Of a DNA stretch of 64,000 nt, positions 23,242 through 32,892 are shown in pieces; positions within the stretch are counted from its first letter, which is position 1; the number at the start of each line of letters is the position of its first letter. The position numbers and the translations under genes were made by a program. This stretch comes from Streptococcus hyointestinalis. Its GTDB lineage: Bacteria > Bacillota > Bacilli > Lactobacillales > Streptococcaceae. Where the stretch lies: NCBI RefSeq assembly GCF_011039275.1, contig NZ_JAAKGB010000001.1, forward strand, positions 1,054,001-1,118,000. Reading direction: 5' to 3'. A model generated the notes under the pieces. It did no database searches, was not told the origin of the DNA, and worked only from the letters and a program-made list of their open reading frames with translations.

Positions 23242-24990
23242 ATGAAAGCAAAATTATCCAAGTTAAGCGCTTCCTTTCCTGCGCTAAGCCGGTTTTTAAT
23301 CGCCAGTCTTTTTCTCTATACCATCTATTCTTTTATCGTTAAAGGGATTTTACAGTTTATCTTCAACCGTATTCTCATCTTTGCAGGGGTGACAGGGCTG
23401 TCAAAAGAGACCATTCTCACTGTTATCAAAGACCCGATTGCCCTCTTCTTTTTGGTTCTCTTTTTGGTTCTTGTCGCCTTCTTTTTAATCGGTGAATTTG
23501 CTGTCTTGACCTTAGCAGTCACCGACCAGTGGCACCGTGACTCGCTGAAAATCCTGCTCAAAAAATTCCCACAAAAAGTCAAGCAGTTGTTGAGTTGGCA
23601 ATTTATCATCGTCTTTTTCTATCTGTGTCTCATGATACCGCTAGGCAATCTCGGCTTTAACTCGCTACTGCTTAGCCACTTGAAAATTCCAGACTTTATC
23701 GGAGAGGAGCTAGCGAAAACGCAGACAGGTAGTCTCCTTTACGGTGGCTTGATGGTCGTTATCGCTTATCTCAACATACGTCTCATCACTTTCTTGCCAA
23801 TCCTTGGGCTAACAGACAGCTCGCCTTTAAAGGCATTTCAAATCAGCTGGAGAGAGTCAACCTTCAAAAAACTCTTGAAGCGAACAGCAAGACTTGTGCT
23901 CCTTACGACCTTGAGTTTTGTGATTACCATCATTTTAGTTATTGGAATCACTATCATTTTTGCCAATCTCGATAGTAAAAATGATAATCTGCCCTTGGCG
24001 ACGCTCTTCTACTCACTCATCGCCTTTCTCTACACGCTTTTCTTACTGTCAACCAAGTTCTTCTTCATCATAGAAGCCACTCGTCAGCTAGACTTGCCTA
24101 AAGAGCTGCAAACTCGCACGCACGCTAAAATGTCCACAAAAGGACGCTTCGCACTTGTTAGCTTTATCCTTTTCTTTGGAGTGCTATGGGTCGCTTCTAA
24201 TGCCCTTGACATTTATCTTGTCAAGAAAAATCCTGACGAGATTGTGATTGCTCACAGGGGAAATGTCAAGGCTGGCGTTGAAAACTCTATCGAAGCCATG
24301 CAGGCAGCAAAAAAAGCTGGCGCTGCTTATTCTGAGATGGATGTGGTTATGACAAAGGACAAACGTTTTGTCGTTATCCATGACAATAACCTCAAACGAC
24401 TAGCTGGCGTTGACAATACCGTCTCTAACATGACCTTAAAAGAACTACAAAAGCTGACCCTTCACCAAGGCAAGTTTACCAGCCATATCGCTAGTCTCGA
24501 GGAATTTCTAGCTGCTGCCAAGGCTATCAAACAGCCCATCCTTATCGAGCTCAAGCCATACGGACATGAGCCAAAAGACTATGTAGAGCGCTTTTTAAAG
24601 GTCCTCAAAGAGCAAAATGCCACAAAAGACAACAAGGTCATGTCGCTTGATTTGGATGTTATCCAGAAAGTCGAAAAACTAGCTCCCGAGATAAGTACAG
24701 GCTACGTCATCCCAATCCACATGGGACCTCTACCAAACTATGCTGTTGATTTTTACGCTGTCGAGGAGTTCTCATACAACACCCTCTTTGCCCTCACCGC
24801 TGAACAGCAGAAAAAAGACGTCTACGTCTGGACGATTAACGATGAAACCTTGATGGATAAAATGCTCATCGGTCCTGCAAATGGTATCATCACAGACGAG
24901 CTCGGCATTTTTAAAGAAGCCAGCCAAGACATGAAAGCTGATACCAGCTATCTCCAACGTGCTCTAAGACTCTTTAACAGCAGACAATAA
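23242..24990 (+). CDS. membrane glycerophosphodiester phosphodiesterase
   Basis: 582 residues. The N-terminal half (about 1-330) is a multi-spanning GDPD-associated membrane domain (six to eight helices). The C-terminal half is a GDPD domain with catalytic VIAHRGN (about residue 335), YSEMDVVMTKD and VVIHDNNLKR, ending with WTINDE and GIITDE. It would hydrolyse glycerophosphodiesters, or lipid head-group esters such as lipoteichoic acid parts, at the outer membrane face. All catalytic residues appear intact. Monocistronic, with a terminator at 25008-25030. Confidence 0.93.
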   Translation: MKAKLSKLSASFPALSRFLIASLFLYTIYSFIVKGILQFIFNRILIFAGVTGLSKETILTVIKDPIALFFLVLFLVLVAFFLIGEFAVLTLAVTDQWHRDSLKILLKKFPQKVKQLLSWQFIIVFFYLCLMIPLGNLGFNSLLLSHLKIPDFIGEELAKTQTGSLLYGGLMVVIAYLNIRLITFLPILGLTDSSPLKAFQISWRESTFKKLLKRTARLVLLTTLSFVITIILVIGITIIFANLDSKNDNLPLATLFYSLIAFLYTLFLLSTKFFFIIEATRQLDLPKELQTRTHAKMSTKGRFALVSFILFFGVLWVASNALDIYLVKKNPDEIVIAHRGNVKAGVENSIEAMQAAKKAGAAYSEMDVVMTKDKRFVVIHDNNLKRLAGVDNTVSNMTLKELQKLTLHQGKFTSHIASLEEFLAAAKAIKQPILIELKPYGHEPKDYVERFLKVLKEQNATKDNKVMSLDLDVIQKVEKLAPEISTGYVIPIHMGPLPNYAVDFYAVEEFSYNTLFALTAEQQKKDVYVWTINDETLMDKMLIGPANGIITDELGIFKEASQDMKADTSYLQRALRLFNSRQ

Positions 24991-25007
24991 TCCTACATCT
25001 TTATCAG

Positions 25008-25030
25008 CCACCAGCTACACTGGTGGTTTT
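25008..25030 (+). terminator. terminator of the GDPD gene
   Basis: CCACCAG (25008-25014), loop CTACA, CTGGTGG (25020-25026), T run. Confidence 0.85.
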
Positions 25031-25058
25031 CTTGTTTTCTCTACGAAAAATAAATAAC

Positions 25059-25086
25059 AAAACCATAGGAGAATCCTACGGTTTTT
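25059..25086 (-). terminator. terminator of the metY-cyclase operon
   Basis: AAAACCATAGGA (25059-25070) against TCCTACGGTTTT (25074-25085), one mismatch, 6 bases past the cyclase stop. A T run flanks it on either strand. Confidence 0.8.
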
Positions 25087-25091
25087 GCTGT

Positions 25092-25829
25092 CTAGTCCAC
25101 ATAAGCGAGCACACGAGCGGGTGAGCCTGTCGCTTTTTCAAAATGCGGATAACTGATATGAATGAAACTACCTGTCGCTGGCAGCTTATCCAGATGAGCC
25201 AAGACCTCTATCTGATAAATCCCCTGCTCAAGCAGATAATATTCATTACGGAGAACGCCATTATTTTTGGCTGCTGTCTGACCGCTGTCAGTGTCTAGCG
25301 TCTCGTGCCCAAGGGCTGCGACTTGTCTTTCTTTGATGAGAAATTCTAAAGCTTCAAAACTCCAGCCAGGTGTTTCCTGCTCGCCTTTGGCATTTAGGTT
25401 TCTAAAAGCGTCTTGGCTTGGCCAACGCTTGGACCAATCACTGCGAAAAGCAACAAAGGCACCAGGCTCAATTTGACCATGCTTTTCTTCAAAAGCTAAG
25501 ATGTCAGCCACGCCCAATTCGTAATTAGGATTTTGTGCGACTTCTTCAGACAAATCAATGACGTAAAGTGGCAAAAAGAGATTCTCAAGTGGCAGCTCAT
25601 CCAGCCACTTGCCACCAGCGACAAAGTGAATGGGAGCGTCAATGTGCGTGCCGTATTGCCCAACGACGCTGAACTGTTGCACGTGAAAACCGTCTTTTAA
25701 GGTGAAAATGTCCTTTTTCTCAAGAGCAGGCAGTGCTGGAAAATGCGGACTGTTTTCATTGATTTGGTGGGTAAGATCCACCACTCTTGCTTCTTTAAAA
25801 CGCTCAAAAGCTTCTCTTAGTGTAACCAT
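25092..25829 (-). CDS. cyclase-family metal-dependent hydrolase (kynurenine formamidase-like)
   Basis: 245 residues. The metal-binding signature GTHIDAPIHF (about residues 61-70) and DLTHQINENSPHFP near the start define the cyclase/KynB fold. Members hydrolyse amide or ester bonds in diverse small molecules. It follows an O-acetylhomoserine sulfhydrylase by 8 bases and shares its Met-box promoter, so a role in sulfur amino-acid metabolism is plausible, but the substrate is unknown. Streptococci lack the tryptophan-kynurenine route, so formamidase activity on kynurenine is unlikely. Confidence 0.87.
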   Translation of the reverse strand: MVTLREAFERFKEARVVDLTHQINENSPHFPALPALEKKDIFTLKDGFHVQQFSVVGQYGTHIDAPIHFVAGGKWLDELPLENLFLPLYVIDLSEEVAQNPNYELGVADILAFEEKHGQIEPGAFVAFRSDWSKRWPSQDAFRNLNAKGEQETPGWSFEALEFLIKERQVAALGHETLDTDSGQTAAKNNGVLRNEYYLLEQGIYQIEVLAHLDKLPATGSFIHISYPHFEKATGSPARVLAYVD

Positions 25830-25837
25830 AAAACCTC

Positions 25838-27124
25838 CTAAATGCTATCTAAAGCTTCTTCTAAGTCGGCAATCAAGTCTGCAGCGTTTTCAAGTCCGAT
25901 AGAGAGTCGGATTTGATTGTCCGCAATGCCACAGGCTGCAAGATCGCTTGGCGACAATTGCCCGTGCGTGGTTGTTGCTGGGTGTACGACGAGTGACTTG
26001 GCGTCTGCGACGTTAGCTAGATTTGAAAAGAGACTCAAGTGGTCAATGACTCGTCTCGCCTCGTCCGCTCCGCCTTTGACATGGAAAGTAAAGATAGAGC
26101 CTACGCCTTTTGGAAAATACTTTTGCGCCAAGTCATAGTAAGGGCTGGACGGCAGACTCGGGTAGTTGACACTCTCTACCTTGTCATGATTTTCTAGGAA
26201 AGCCACGATTTTTTGCGTGTTTTCGATATGGCGCTCTAAGCGTAGCGAGAGGGTTTCTAGCCCCTGCAACAGCAAGAAAGCGTTAAATGGTGAGAGGGCT
26301 GCGCCCATATCACGGAGCAATTGGGTTCTCACAGCCGTGATAAAGGCAGCTTTTCCGATGTCACGAGTGTAGCTGAGGTTGTGATAGGACGGATCTTCGT
26401 CGACAAATTGAGGGAATTTACCGCTAGCTTCCCAGTCAAACTGTCCACTATCGACAATGACACCACCGATTGTCGTGCCATGACCACCGATAAACTTGGT
26501 AGCTGAGTGCACGACAATATCAACACCGTATGAAAAGACATTGATGAGATAAGGTGTGGCAAAGGTATTGTCCGCAACAAGCGGAATGCTGTGTTTATGG
26601 GCGATAGCTGCGATTTTTTCAATGTCTGGAATGTTGATGAGAGGATTGCCGAGCGTCTCGATATAGACGAGCTTGGTATTATCCTTGATAGCTTCTTCAA
26701 TAGCCACTAGGTCGTCAACGTCTACAAAAGTCGCTGTGATTCCGTATCGTGGCAAGGTCTCTTTTAGCAAATTAAAGGTACCGCCATACAGCGTTGTTGC
26801 TGCGACCACATGGTCTCCAGCATGCGCTAAGGCTAGGATGGTGTTGGTAATAGCTGCCATACCTGAAGACGTCGCAAGAGCACCAACACCCTTTTCCAGC
26901 GCTGCCATTCTGTCCTCAAAAACAGCAACAGTCGGATTGGTAATACGTGTATAGATGTTAGCTGGCTTTCTCAAGGCAAAGATATCCTCAGCGTCCTGTG
27001 CGCTATCAAAGACGTAAGATGTCGTTTGATAAATAGGCACTGCACGTGATTTGCTCGATTCATCAACGCTCTGTCCAGCGTGTAATTGTAAGGTTTCAAA
27101 ATGAAGTTCTTTTTCTTTTGTCAT
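25838..27124 (-). CDS. metY: O-acetylhomoserine sulfhydrylase (aminocarboxypropyltransferase)
   Basis: 428 residues, PLP-dependent Cys/Met metabolism family. It forms homocysteine, or cysteine from O-acetylserine, from the O-acetyl amino acid and sulfide. The PLP lysine is in HSATKFIGGHGTTIGGV (about residue 210); ETLGNPLINIPDI and the C-terminal HPATTTHGQLS fit the MetY branch. The long insert typical of MetY (over 420 residues) separates it from MetB/MetC. First gene of an operon under a Met-box. In some annotations called cysD. Confidence 0.93.
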   Translation of the reverse strand: MTKEKELHFETLQLHAGQSVDESSKSRAVPIYQTTSYVFDSAQDAEDIFALRKPANIYTRITNPTVAVFEDRMAALEKGVGALATSSGMAAITNTILALAHAGDHVVAATTLYGGTFNLLKETLPRYGITATFVDVDDLVAIEEAIKDNTKLVYIETLGNPLINIPDIEKIAAIAHKHSIPLVADNTFATPYLINVFSYGVDIVVHSATKFIGGHGTTIGGVIVDSGQFDWEASGKFPQFVDEDPSYHNLSYTRDIGKAAFITAVRTQLLRDMGAALSPFNAFLLLQGLETLSLRLERHIENTQKIVAFLENHDKVESVNYPSLPSSPYYDLAQKYFPKGVGSIFTFHVKGGADEARRVIDHLSLFSNLANVADAKSLVVHPATTTHGQLSPSDLAACGIADNQIRLSIGLENAADLIADLEEALDSI

Positions 27125-27154
27125 GTCACTTCTCCTTTTGTCAATGTTGTCTCT

Positions 27155-27222
27155 ATTGTACTCCTTTAGACCAATCTTGACTAATCCTTATTCAAAGCAA
27201 AAAGGTATAGTTTTAAACTATA
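27155..27222 (-). promoter_or_regulatory. Met-box and promoter of metY
   Basis: TATAGTTTTAAACTATA at 27206-27222 matches the streptococcal Met-box (TATAGTTTnAAACTATA) bound by the LysR-type MtaR/MetR. The - strand promoter is -35 TAGTCA, 17 bases, -10 TACAAT (27155-27160). The box centre lies about 66 bases before the predicted start, the normal place for a LysR activator. Confidence 0.85.
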
Positions 27223-27228
27223 CCTCTA
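27200..27228 (-). terminator. pcrA terminator formed by the Met-box palindrome
   Basis: AGGTATAG...CTATACCT folds into an almost loopless stem 12 bases past the pcrA stop and is followed on the - strand by TTTTTG. The same bases are the Met-box. Confidence 0.7.
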
Positions 27229-27237
27229 TTTTTAACC

Positions 27238-29514
27238 TTATTTTTTCTCGATAGGAGCGACACTGGCGAGCACTTTTTTGAGCCCGATGTCTGGGAAATT
27301 AATTTTGAGTTCTTGCGTTTGACCGCTACCAGAGACTTCTAGGACGACACCATCACCCCATTTGCGGTGATGAACGGTGTCTCCGCCTTTCCAGTCCACA
27401 CTAGAATGGCTAGCGCTAGCATTGCACCCAAATGGTAAGGCAGAAGCCGTTGGTTGAGGCCGGTTGCTGGCTTTTCTTGCTTGTAAGGCTTGTTGCAGAC
27501 TCATCCCTTGTCCAAATTGACTCGTTTTCTCACCAGAATAACGCACACCAAACGACGACTCGACAGGACGAGCGTATCCTTGGAATTGCAAGAGCTTCTC
27601 ATCAATCTCACGAATAAAGCGGGTTGGGCGGTTGTGTGAGCTACGCCCGTACAGGGTTCTTGAGCTGGCATTGGTTAGGAAAAGCAACTCCTCAGCTCGT
27701 GTGATCCCCACATAGGCAAGGCGACGCTCTTCTTCCAGCTCATCAGGATCCTCACTAGCTCGTGACAGTGGAAAGACACCCTCTTCCATCCCGATGAGAA
27801 AAACAACTGGAAATTCAAGCCCCTTGGCAGCGTGCAGAGTCATAAGCGTGACTTCTGCTGTCTCACGCTCACCATCGTCTGTATCCGCAATCAGAGCCAA
27901 GTCATTCAAGAAGCGCCCCAAACGCTCTAGGCCTGTCTCATAGCTATTTTCAGCATTTGCTTCGTCTGATGATTTGGTGACAGAGAGAAACTCCTCGATA
28001 TTTTCAATGCGTGACTGACTCTCTAGCGTATTTTGCATTTGGAGGGCTTGCAGGTAGCCTGTCCTGTCTAAGACAGCCTCGACAAGCTCAGTCAGTGTCA
28101 TATCATCCAGTTGATTTCGCAATTGAAAGAGCGTTGCAGATAGCTCGTTTAGTGCAGCTGCTGCTTTGCCACGGATTGGGAGCAGCATATCGCCTGCTGC
28201 CGCAAGGAGCGATTGACCGTTGCTGCTTGCAAAATCACGTAATTTCTCAACGGTACCAGGTCCCACGCCACGCTTTGGTTCATTGACGATACGCTCAAAG
28301 GAAATGTTGTCCGCTGGGTTGGCGATGACGTTGAGGTAAGCAATGACATCACGGATTTCCTTACGGCTGTAGAATTTGGTGCCACCGACCATCGTGTAAG
28401 GGATATTCGATTTCAAAAGCGCTTCTTCAATGGTACGAGACTGAGCATTGGTACGATAAAGCACTGCAAAATCTTTAAAGTTTTTGCCTGTCTCACGGAC
28501 GATATTGTCAATGGTTGAAGCGACAAAGACAGCCTCTTCTTGCTCATTACCAGCACGGTAGTAGACGATTTGCTCCCCATCTGCATTTTGTGTCCAGAGT
28601 TTTTTGGGACGGCGCTTTTTATTGTTTTTGATGACGTCATTAGCCGCCTGTAGGATGGTTTTGGTTGAGCGGTAGTTCTCCTCAAGGAGCACCACCTTGG
28701 CTTCTGGATAATCTTTTTCAAAGTCAAGGATATTTTGCATATCCGCTCCACGCCAGCCGTAAATAGACTGGTCTGCGTCCCCAACGACACATATATTTTT
28801 AAAGCGAGACGCCAATAATTTCACCAACTGGTACTGAGCGTGGTTAGTATCTTGATACTCATCCACATGGATGTACTGGTAGCGTTGTTGGTAGTAAGCC
28901 AGCACATCAGGATTATTATCAAAGAGTTTGAGTGTCAGCATGATAAGGTCATCAAAATCCATAGACTCTGACTGACGAAGCTCTGCTTGATAAGCCTTGT
29001 AACAGCGGGCAACAGTCTGCGTGTAAATATCACCAGCCTGCCTCTCATAAGCCACCTCATCCAGCAAATCATTTTTAGCATTTGAAATGGTTCCTAGAAT
29101 GGCACGCTCATTCCACTTTTTCGAGTCAATGTTGAGATTTTTCAAAATACGCTTCATCAGCGTTCTTTGCTCACCTGGGTCAACGATGGTAAAATTGCGA
29201 TTGTAGCCGATGTGGTCAGCGTCACGGCGCAAAATGCGCACACACATGGAGTGGAAAGTCGCAATCAGCGTGTCTTGCGTAGCAGGATTGAGCTTCATCG
29301 CCCGCTCACGCATTTCTCTAGCCGCCTTGTTGGTAAAGGTAATAGCAAGGATATTCCAAGGATTGACCATTTTCTCATCAATCAGATAAGCAATGCGGTG
29401 GGTCAGCACACGTGTTTTCCCAGAGCCAGCACCTGCCATGATGAGCAGTGGTCCTTCTGTTGCTTGCACAGCTTCTGCTTGTTTATCGTTCATTCCATTC
29501 AGTAAAGGATTCAT
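27238..29514 (-). CDS. pcrA: ATP-dependent DNA helicase PcrA
   Basis: 758 residues from ATG 29514 ([16 protein letters not shown]); the frame is open upstream but without a start signal. UvrD/Rep superfamily 1 helicase for repair and plasmid replication. Walker [15 protein letters not shown] (about 31-44), Walker [29 protein letters not shown], and motif [12 protein letters not shown]. The C-terminal Tudor-like part ([18 protein letters not shown]) binds RNA polymerase. Complete. Confidence 0.97.
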   Translation of the reverse strand: MNPLLNGMNDKQAEAVQATEGPLLIMAGAGSGKTRVLTHRIAYLIDEKMVNPWNILAITFTNKAAREMRERAMKLNPATQDTLIATFHSMCVRILRRDADHIGYNRNFTIVDPGEQRTLMKRILKNLNIDSKKWNERAILGTISNAKNDLLDEVAYERQAGDIYTQTVARCYKAYQAELRQSESMDFDDLIMLTLKLFDNNPDVLAYYQQRYQYIHVDEYQDTNHAQYQLVKLLASRFKNICVVGDADQSIYGWRGADMQNILDFEKDYPEAKVVLLEENYRSTKTILQAANDVIKNNKKRRPKKLWTQNADGEQIVYYRAGNEQEEAVFVASTIDNIVRETGKNFKDFAVLYRTNAQSRTIEEALLKSNIPYTMVGGTKFYSRKEIRDVIAYLNVIANPADNISFERIVNEPKRGVGPGTVEKLRDFASSNGQSLLAAAGDMLLPIRGKAAAALNELSATLFQLRNQLDDMTLTELVEAVLDRTGYLQALQMQNTLESQSRIENIEEFLSVTKSSDEANAENSYETGLERLGRFLNDLALIADTDDGERETAEVTLMTLHAAKGLEFPVVFLIGMEEGVFPLSRASEDPDELEEERRLAYVGITRAEELLFLTNASSRTLYGRSSHNRPTRFIREIDEKLLQFQGYARPVESSFGVRYSGEKTSQFGQGMSLQQALQARKASNRPQPTASALPFGCNASASHSSVDWKGGDTVHHRKWGDGVVLEVSGSGQTQELKINFPDIGLKKVLASVAPIEKK

Positions 29515-29590
29515 CTGTAACTTCCATTCTACTTTATATCTAACCTTAAAATTATACCATTTTTTTGTGAAAATTGCTTGCGTTATCAAA

Positions 29591-29610
29591 AAAAGACCCG
29601 AAGGTCTTTT
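29591..29610 (-). terminator. terminator of the uracil permease gene
   Basis: AAAAGACC (29591-29598), loop CGAA, GGTCTTTT (29603-29610), with a T run on the - strand. Confidence 0.88.
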
Positions 29611-29613
29611 GGT

Positions 29614-30933
29614 TTAGTCTTGACTTTCTTTTGGTAAAATCAAATTCAAAATGACACCGACAATCGCACTGAGCGCTGTTCCAGATAGTGTCAAAGCATG
29701 CAAATCAAGCACAGCACCACCAAGTCCAAGCACAAGCATAGAGCTTGCGATGATGAGATTTCTGATGTGACCAAAGTCCACACGATTTTCAATCAACACC
29801 TTAAGCCCGTTGCTTGCGATAACGCCATAAAGCAAGATAGACATACCACCCAAAACAGCACTTGGAATGGTTGAGATAAGCGCTGTAAACTTACCAAGGA
29901 AAGAAAAGGCGATCGCAATCAAGGCAGCGTTACGAATAACAGAGACAGAGGCAATGCGTGTCATCCCGATAACCCCGGTATTTTCACCGTAAGTGGTGTT
30001 GGCAGGTCCACCGAGAAAGGCAGAAACAGTTGTCGCAACCCCATCACCAATCAAAGTACGATTGAGTCCTGGGTCCTTCAAGAACTGACGTCCGCAAATC
30101 TGACTAAGCACGGTGTGGTCTCCGATGTGCTCAGCCACTGTCACGATTGAAATCGGCAAAATCGCAAACATCTCAGGTCCAAAGTAGAGGTCGTAGTGCT
30201 TAAAGACTCCTGTTTTAAACGGCAAGATAAAGCCTGGCAATTCAAACCACGCTGCCTTAGCGACTGGAGACAGGTCTACCATACCAAGGCACAAAGCCAC
30301 CACGTAGCCTCCGATAATAGCAAAGAGGAAAGGAATGATTTTGACAAACCCTTTACCTTTTGTGTTGATAAAGGCAGCAATCAAAAAGGTGACACTGGCA
30401 ACCAGCATGTTTTTCCAGTTACCACCGGACACAAAACCAGCATTGGTCACTGCCGAATTGGCAAGCCCAAGCCCGATAACAATAATCATAGGACCAATGA
30501 CAATCGGTGGCAACAAGGTATCAATCCACTTGGTTCCAATCAGCTTCACCAAAGCGGCAATCACGACATAAATCAATCCAACAAACAAGATCCCAGTCTG
30601 TGCAGCTGAGATATTGCCATCCATTTGCTTAATAGCAAGCGACATTGCCGTGATATAAGCAAAAGATGAGCCCAAGTAAACTGGCACTTTAAAATTCGTC
30701 GCCACTTGATAGATGAGTGTTCCGACGCCAGAGGCAAAGAGCGCCACCGATACAGGCATACCAAGTGTTAGAGGAACGAGGATAGTCGCTCCAAACATGG
30801 CAAAAACGTGCTGGAAACTAAGCAAAAGCCCTTTTAGCGGGGCAGGCTTTTGGTCAACATCTAGCAGCAAATCGACCGTCTTTAACTCTGAATCAAGCAA
30901 CTCCGGTTCTTTAGATTGAGACATTGCAGTCAT
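29614..30933 (-). CDS. pyrP: uracil:cation symporter
   Basis: 439 residues from ATG 30933, 6 bases after GGAAGGAG; the frame continues upstream without a ribosome site. NCS2 family (UraA), about 14 membrane segments. Signature GPANTTYGENTGVIGMTRIASVSV and AEHIGDHTVLSQI include the glutamate that contacts the uracil. Controlled by the PyrR leader directly upstream, so uptake falls when UMP is abundant. Confidence 0.93.
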   Translation of the reverse strand: MTAMSQSKEPELLDSELKTVDLLLDVDQKPAPLKGLLLSFQHVFAMFGATILVPLTLGMPVSVALFASGVGTLIYQVATNFKVPVYLGSSFAYITAMSLAIKQMDGNISAAQTGILFVGLIYVVIAALVKLIGTKWIDTLLPPIVIGPMIIVIGLGLANSAVTNAGFVSGGNWKNMLVASVTFLIAAFINTKGKGFVKIIPFLFAIIGGYVVALCLGMVDLSPVAKAAWFELPGFILPFKTGVFKHYDLYFGPEMFAILPISIVTVAEHIGDHTVLSQICGRQFLKDPGLNRTLIGDGVATTVSAFLGGPANTTYGENTGVIGMTRIASVSVIRNAALIAIAFSFLGKFTALISTIPSAVLGGMSILLYGVIASNGLKVLIENRVDFGHIRNLIIASSMLVLGLGGAVLDLHALTLSGTALSAIVGVILNLILPKESQD

Positions 30934-30945
30934 GTAAAACTCCTT

Positions 30946-31040
30946 CCGGGCACAAAAAAAGCCCTCAAAAATCTCATAGGCTCCCAAAGATATTCCGTCT
31001 TTCTCACCTCTCTGGATGAGTTTAAAAACCTACGTCCTTA
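30946..31040 (-). promoter_or_regulatory. PyrR-binding attenuator leader of pyrP
   Basis: On the - strand the leader carries TCCAGAGAGGTGA (31004-31016), the conserved PyrR anti-antiterminator loop. Downstream is a stem AGCC...GGCT running into seven T residues (about 30953-30985). With UMP, PyrR binding would favour the terminator. A -10-like TAGAAT is seen near 31042-31047. Confidence 0.82.
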
Positions 31041-31164
31041 TTATTCTACCACAAAGATACTCTAAAAGCTAGTCTTATTTGAAACTTAAATTTTTTCAAA
31101 AAGGTTATTGACAATTGTCCACTTTTCCTTTAAACTTATAAGCAATTACATAACATAAACCGAA

Positions 31165-31407
31165 TGACGTCAATCAGGAGAAGAAAGCTCTGCTTTCGCC
31201 GAAGGAATCACACTCTCAGGTGTCGCTAGACAGGACTGATTGATCGACGGGCTTCTGGAGAGACTTGTCCATTAGAGACAGGCGCCGAAGGGGCAAAGCA
31301 TATGCTCAATCTCTCAGGCAAAAGGACAGAAGATAAGTACATGCCAGTAAGGCTTTTTTGGCTTATCTTTTGTGGTGCAGAAGTTCCGTTGGAGCTTCTC
31401 TTTTTTT
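31165..31407 (+). promoter_or_regulatory. tandem glycine riboswitch with terminator
   Basis: Two glycine aptamer cores are visible. The first (about 31174-31240) has GCCGAAGGAATCACACTCTC; the second (about 31250-31332) has CTGGAGAG, GCCGAAGGGG and ATCTCTCAGGCAAAAGGACA. They are followed by a terminator: AGAAGTTCC (31379-31387), GGAGCTTCT (31391-31399), T run. It controls the AGCS transporter downstream and fills the gap 31041-31461. Confidence 0.93.
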
Positions 31408-31461
31408 GCGTCATCCTCTTTGTCTCTTTGAGACAAGAAAAAGTTGAAAGGACTTAAAACT

Positions 31462-32790
31462 GTGCTTGATTTTTTTAACGCTTTGGATAACTTCGTCTGG
31501 GGACCGCCGCTTTTGATTTTGTTGGTCGGGACAGGGATTTATCTCTCCACTCGTCTTGGTTTTCTGCAGATTATCCGTCTGCCAAAGGCTTTTAAGCTGA
31601 TTTTCACTAAAAGTGCCGGTGAGGGTGATATTTCCAGTTTTGCGGCTTTGGCAACAGCTCTTGCTGCTACTATCGGAACGGGAAATATCGTAGGTGTCGC
31701 AACGGCTATCAAGACTGGTGGACCTGGCGCACTCTTTTGGATGTGGGTCGCTGCTTTCTTTGGTATGGCGACAAAATACGCCGAAGGGCTTCTTGCTATT
31801 AAATACCGCACGCAGGATGACAATGGGAATATCTCTGGTGGTCCGATGTACTACATCGTCAACGGTATGGGGAAAAAATGGAAACCGCTGGCTATCTTCT
31901 TTGCCATCGCTGGTATCTTGGTTGCCTTTTTAGGTATCGGGACTTTCTCTCAGGTCAACTCCATCACATCGTCCTTGCAAAACAGCTTTGGCTTCTCACC
32001 TGAGCTTGTCAGCATTATCATTGCCATTATCGTTGCTGTTATCATCTTTGGTGGTATCCAGTCTATCTCTAAAGTGTCAGAGAGCGTCGTGCCTTTCATG
32101 GCTATCCTCTACATCCTTGCGACACTAACGGTTATTTTTGCGCATTATGACAATATCATCCCTGCCCTCTCACAAGTTTTCAAAGGTGCTTTCACAGGGA
32201 CAGCTGCTGTTGGTGGATTTGCTGGCGCTGCTGTCAAAGAAGCCATCCAAAAAGGGATCGCACGTGGCGTCTTTTCAAATGAATCAGGTCTCGGCTCTGC
32301 ACCAATCGCTGCTGCCGCTGCTAAGACTAATGAACCTGTTGAGCAAGGACTCATCTCGATGACAGGAACCTTCATCGATACCCTTATCATCTGTACTCTG
32401 ACAGGACTCTCTATCATCGTCACAGGTCAATGGACAGTCAAAGGTTTAGAAGGCGCTCCGCTGACACAAGCTGCCTTTTCAACTGTATTTGGTAGCGTTG
32501 GAAGTATCGCATTGACGCTCTGTCTTGTGCTCTTTGCCTTTACGACTATCCTTGGCTGGAGCTACTACGGAGAGCGCTGTTTTGAGTTTCTCTTTGGGAC
32601 AAAAGGTATCTGGCTCTACCGCTCTATTTTCATCCTTATGGTCGCTGCTGGAGGATTTCTCAAGCTTGACCTCATCTGGATTATCGCAGATATCGTCAAT
32701 GGTCTCATGGCTCTGCCTAACCTTATCGCACTCCTCGCCCTATCACCTGTTATCTTCAGAGAAACGAAAAAATATTTTGATAAACAATAA
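31462..32790 (+). CDS. sodium:alanine/glycine symporter, AGCS family
   Basis: 442 residues from GTG 31462, 9 bases after AAAGGA; a TTG at 31444 overlaps that ribosome site and is unlikely. About 10-11 membrane segments. AGCS signatures: ATIGTGNIVGVATAIKTGGPGALFWMW and GVFSNESGLGSAPIAAAAAKTNEPVEQGL. Imports glycine or alanine with Na+. Glycine is the likely substrate, because a tandem glycine riboswitch precedes it. Confidence 0.93.
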   Translation: MLDFFNALDNFVWGPPLLILLVGTGIYLSTRLGFLQIIRLPKAFKLIFTKSAGEGDISSFAALATALAATIGTGNIVGVATAIKTGGPGALFWMWVAAFFGMATKYAEGLLAIKYRTQDDNGNISGGPMYYIVNGMGKKWKPLAIFFAIAGILVAFLGIGTFSQVNSITSSLQNSFGFSPELVSIIIAIIVAVIIFGGIQSISKVSESVVPFMAILYILATLTVIFAHYDNIIPALSQVFKGAFTGTAAVGGFAGAAVKEAIQKGIARGVFSNESGLGSAPIAAAAAKTNEPVEQGLISMTGTFIDTLIICTLTGLSIIVTGQWTVKGLEGAPLTQAAFSTVFGSVGSIALTLCLVLFAFTTILGWSYYGERCFEFLFGTKGIWLYRSIFILMVAAGGFLKLDLIWIIADIVNGLMALPNLIALLALSPVIFRETKKYFDKQ

Positions 32791-32817
32791 AACAAAGTCA
32801 GTCGACTTTGTTTTTTA
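32791..32817 (+). terminator. terminator of the AGCS gene
   Basis: AACAAAGTC (32791-32799), 4-base loop, GACTTTGTT (32804-32812), T run. Confidence 0.88.
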
Positions 32818-32892
32818 GTGCCAATATCTTCTTAAACGACTTAACGAACAAGGGCTCTTTATGGTATAATAACATAATGCTTAGGAGGTTTT

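Noticed and set aside
27125..27205. SAM riboswitch or T-box before metY
   Set aside because: The leader from the predicted start to the ATG is only about 25 bases, too short for either; control is explained by the Met-box.
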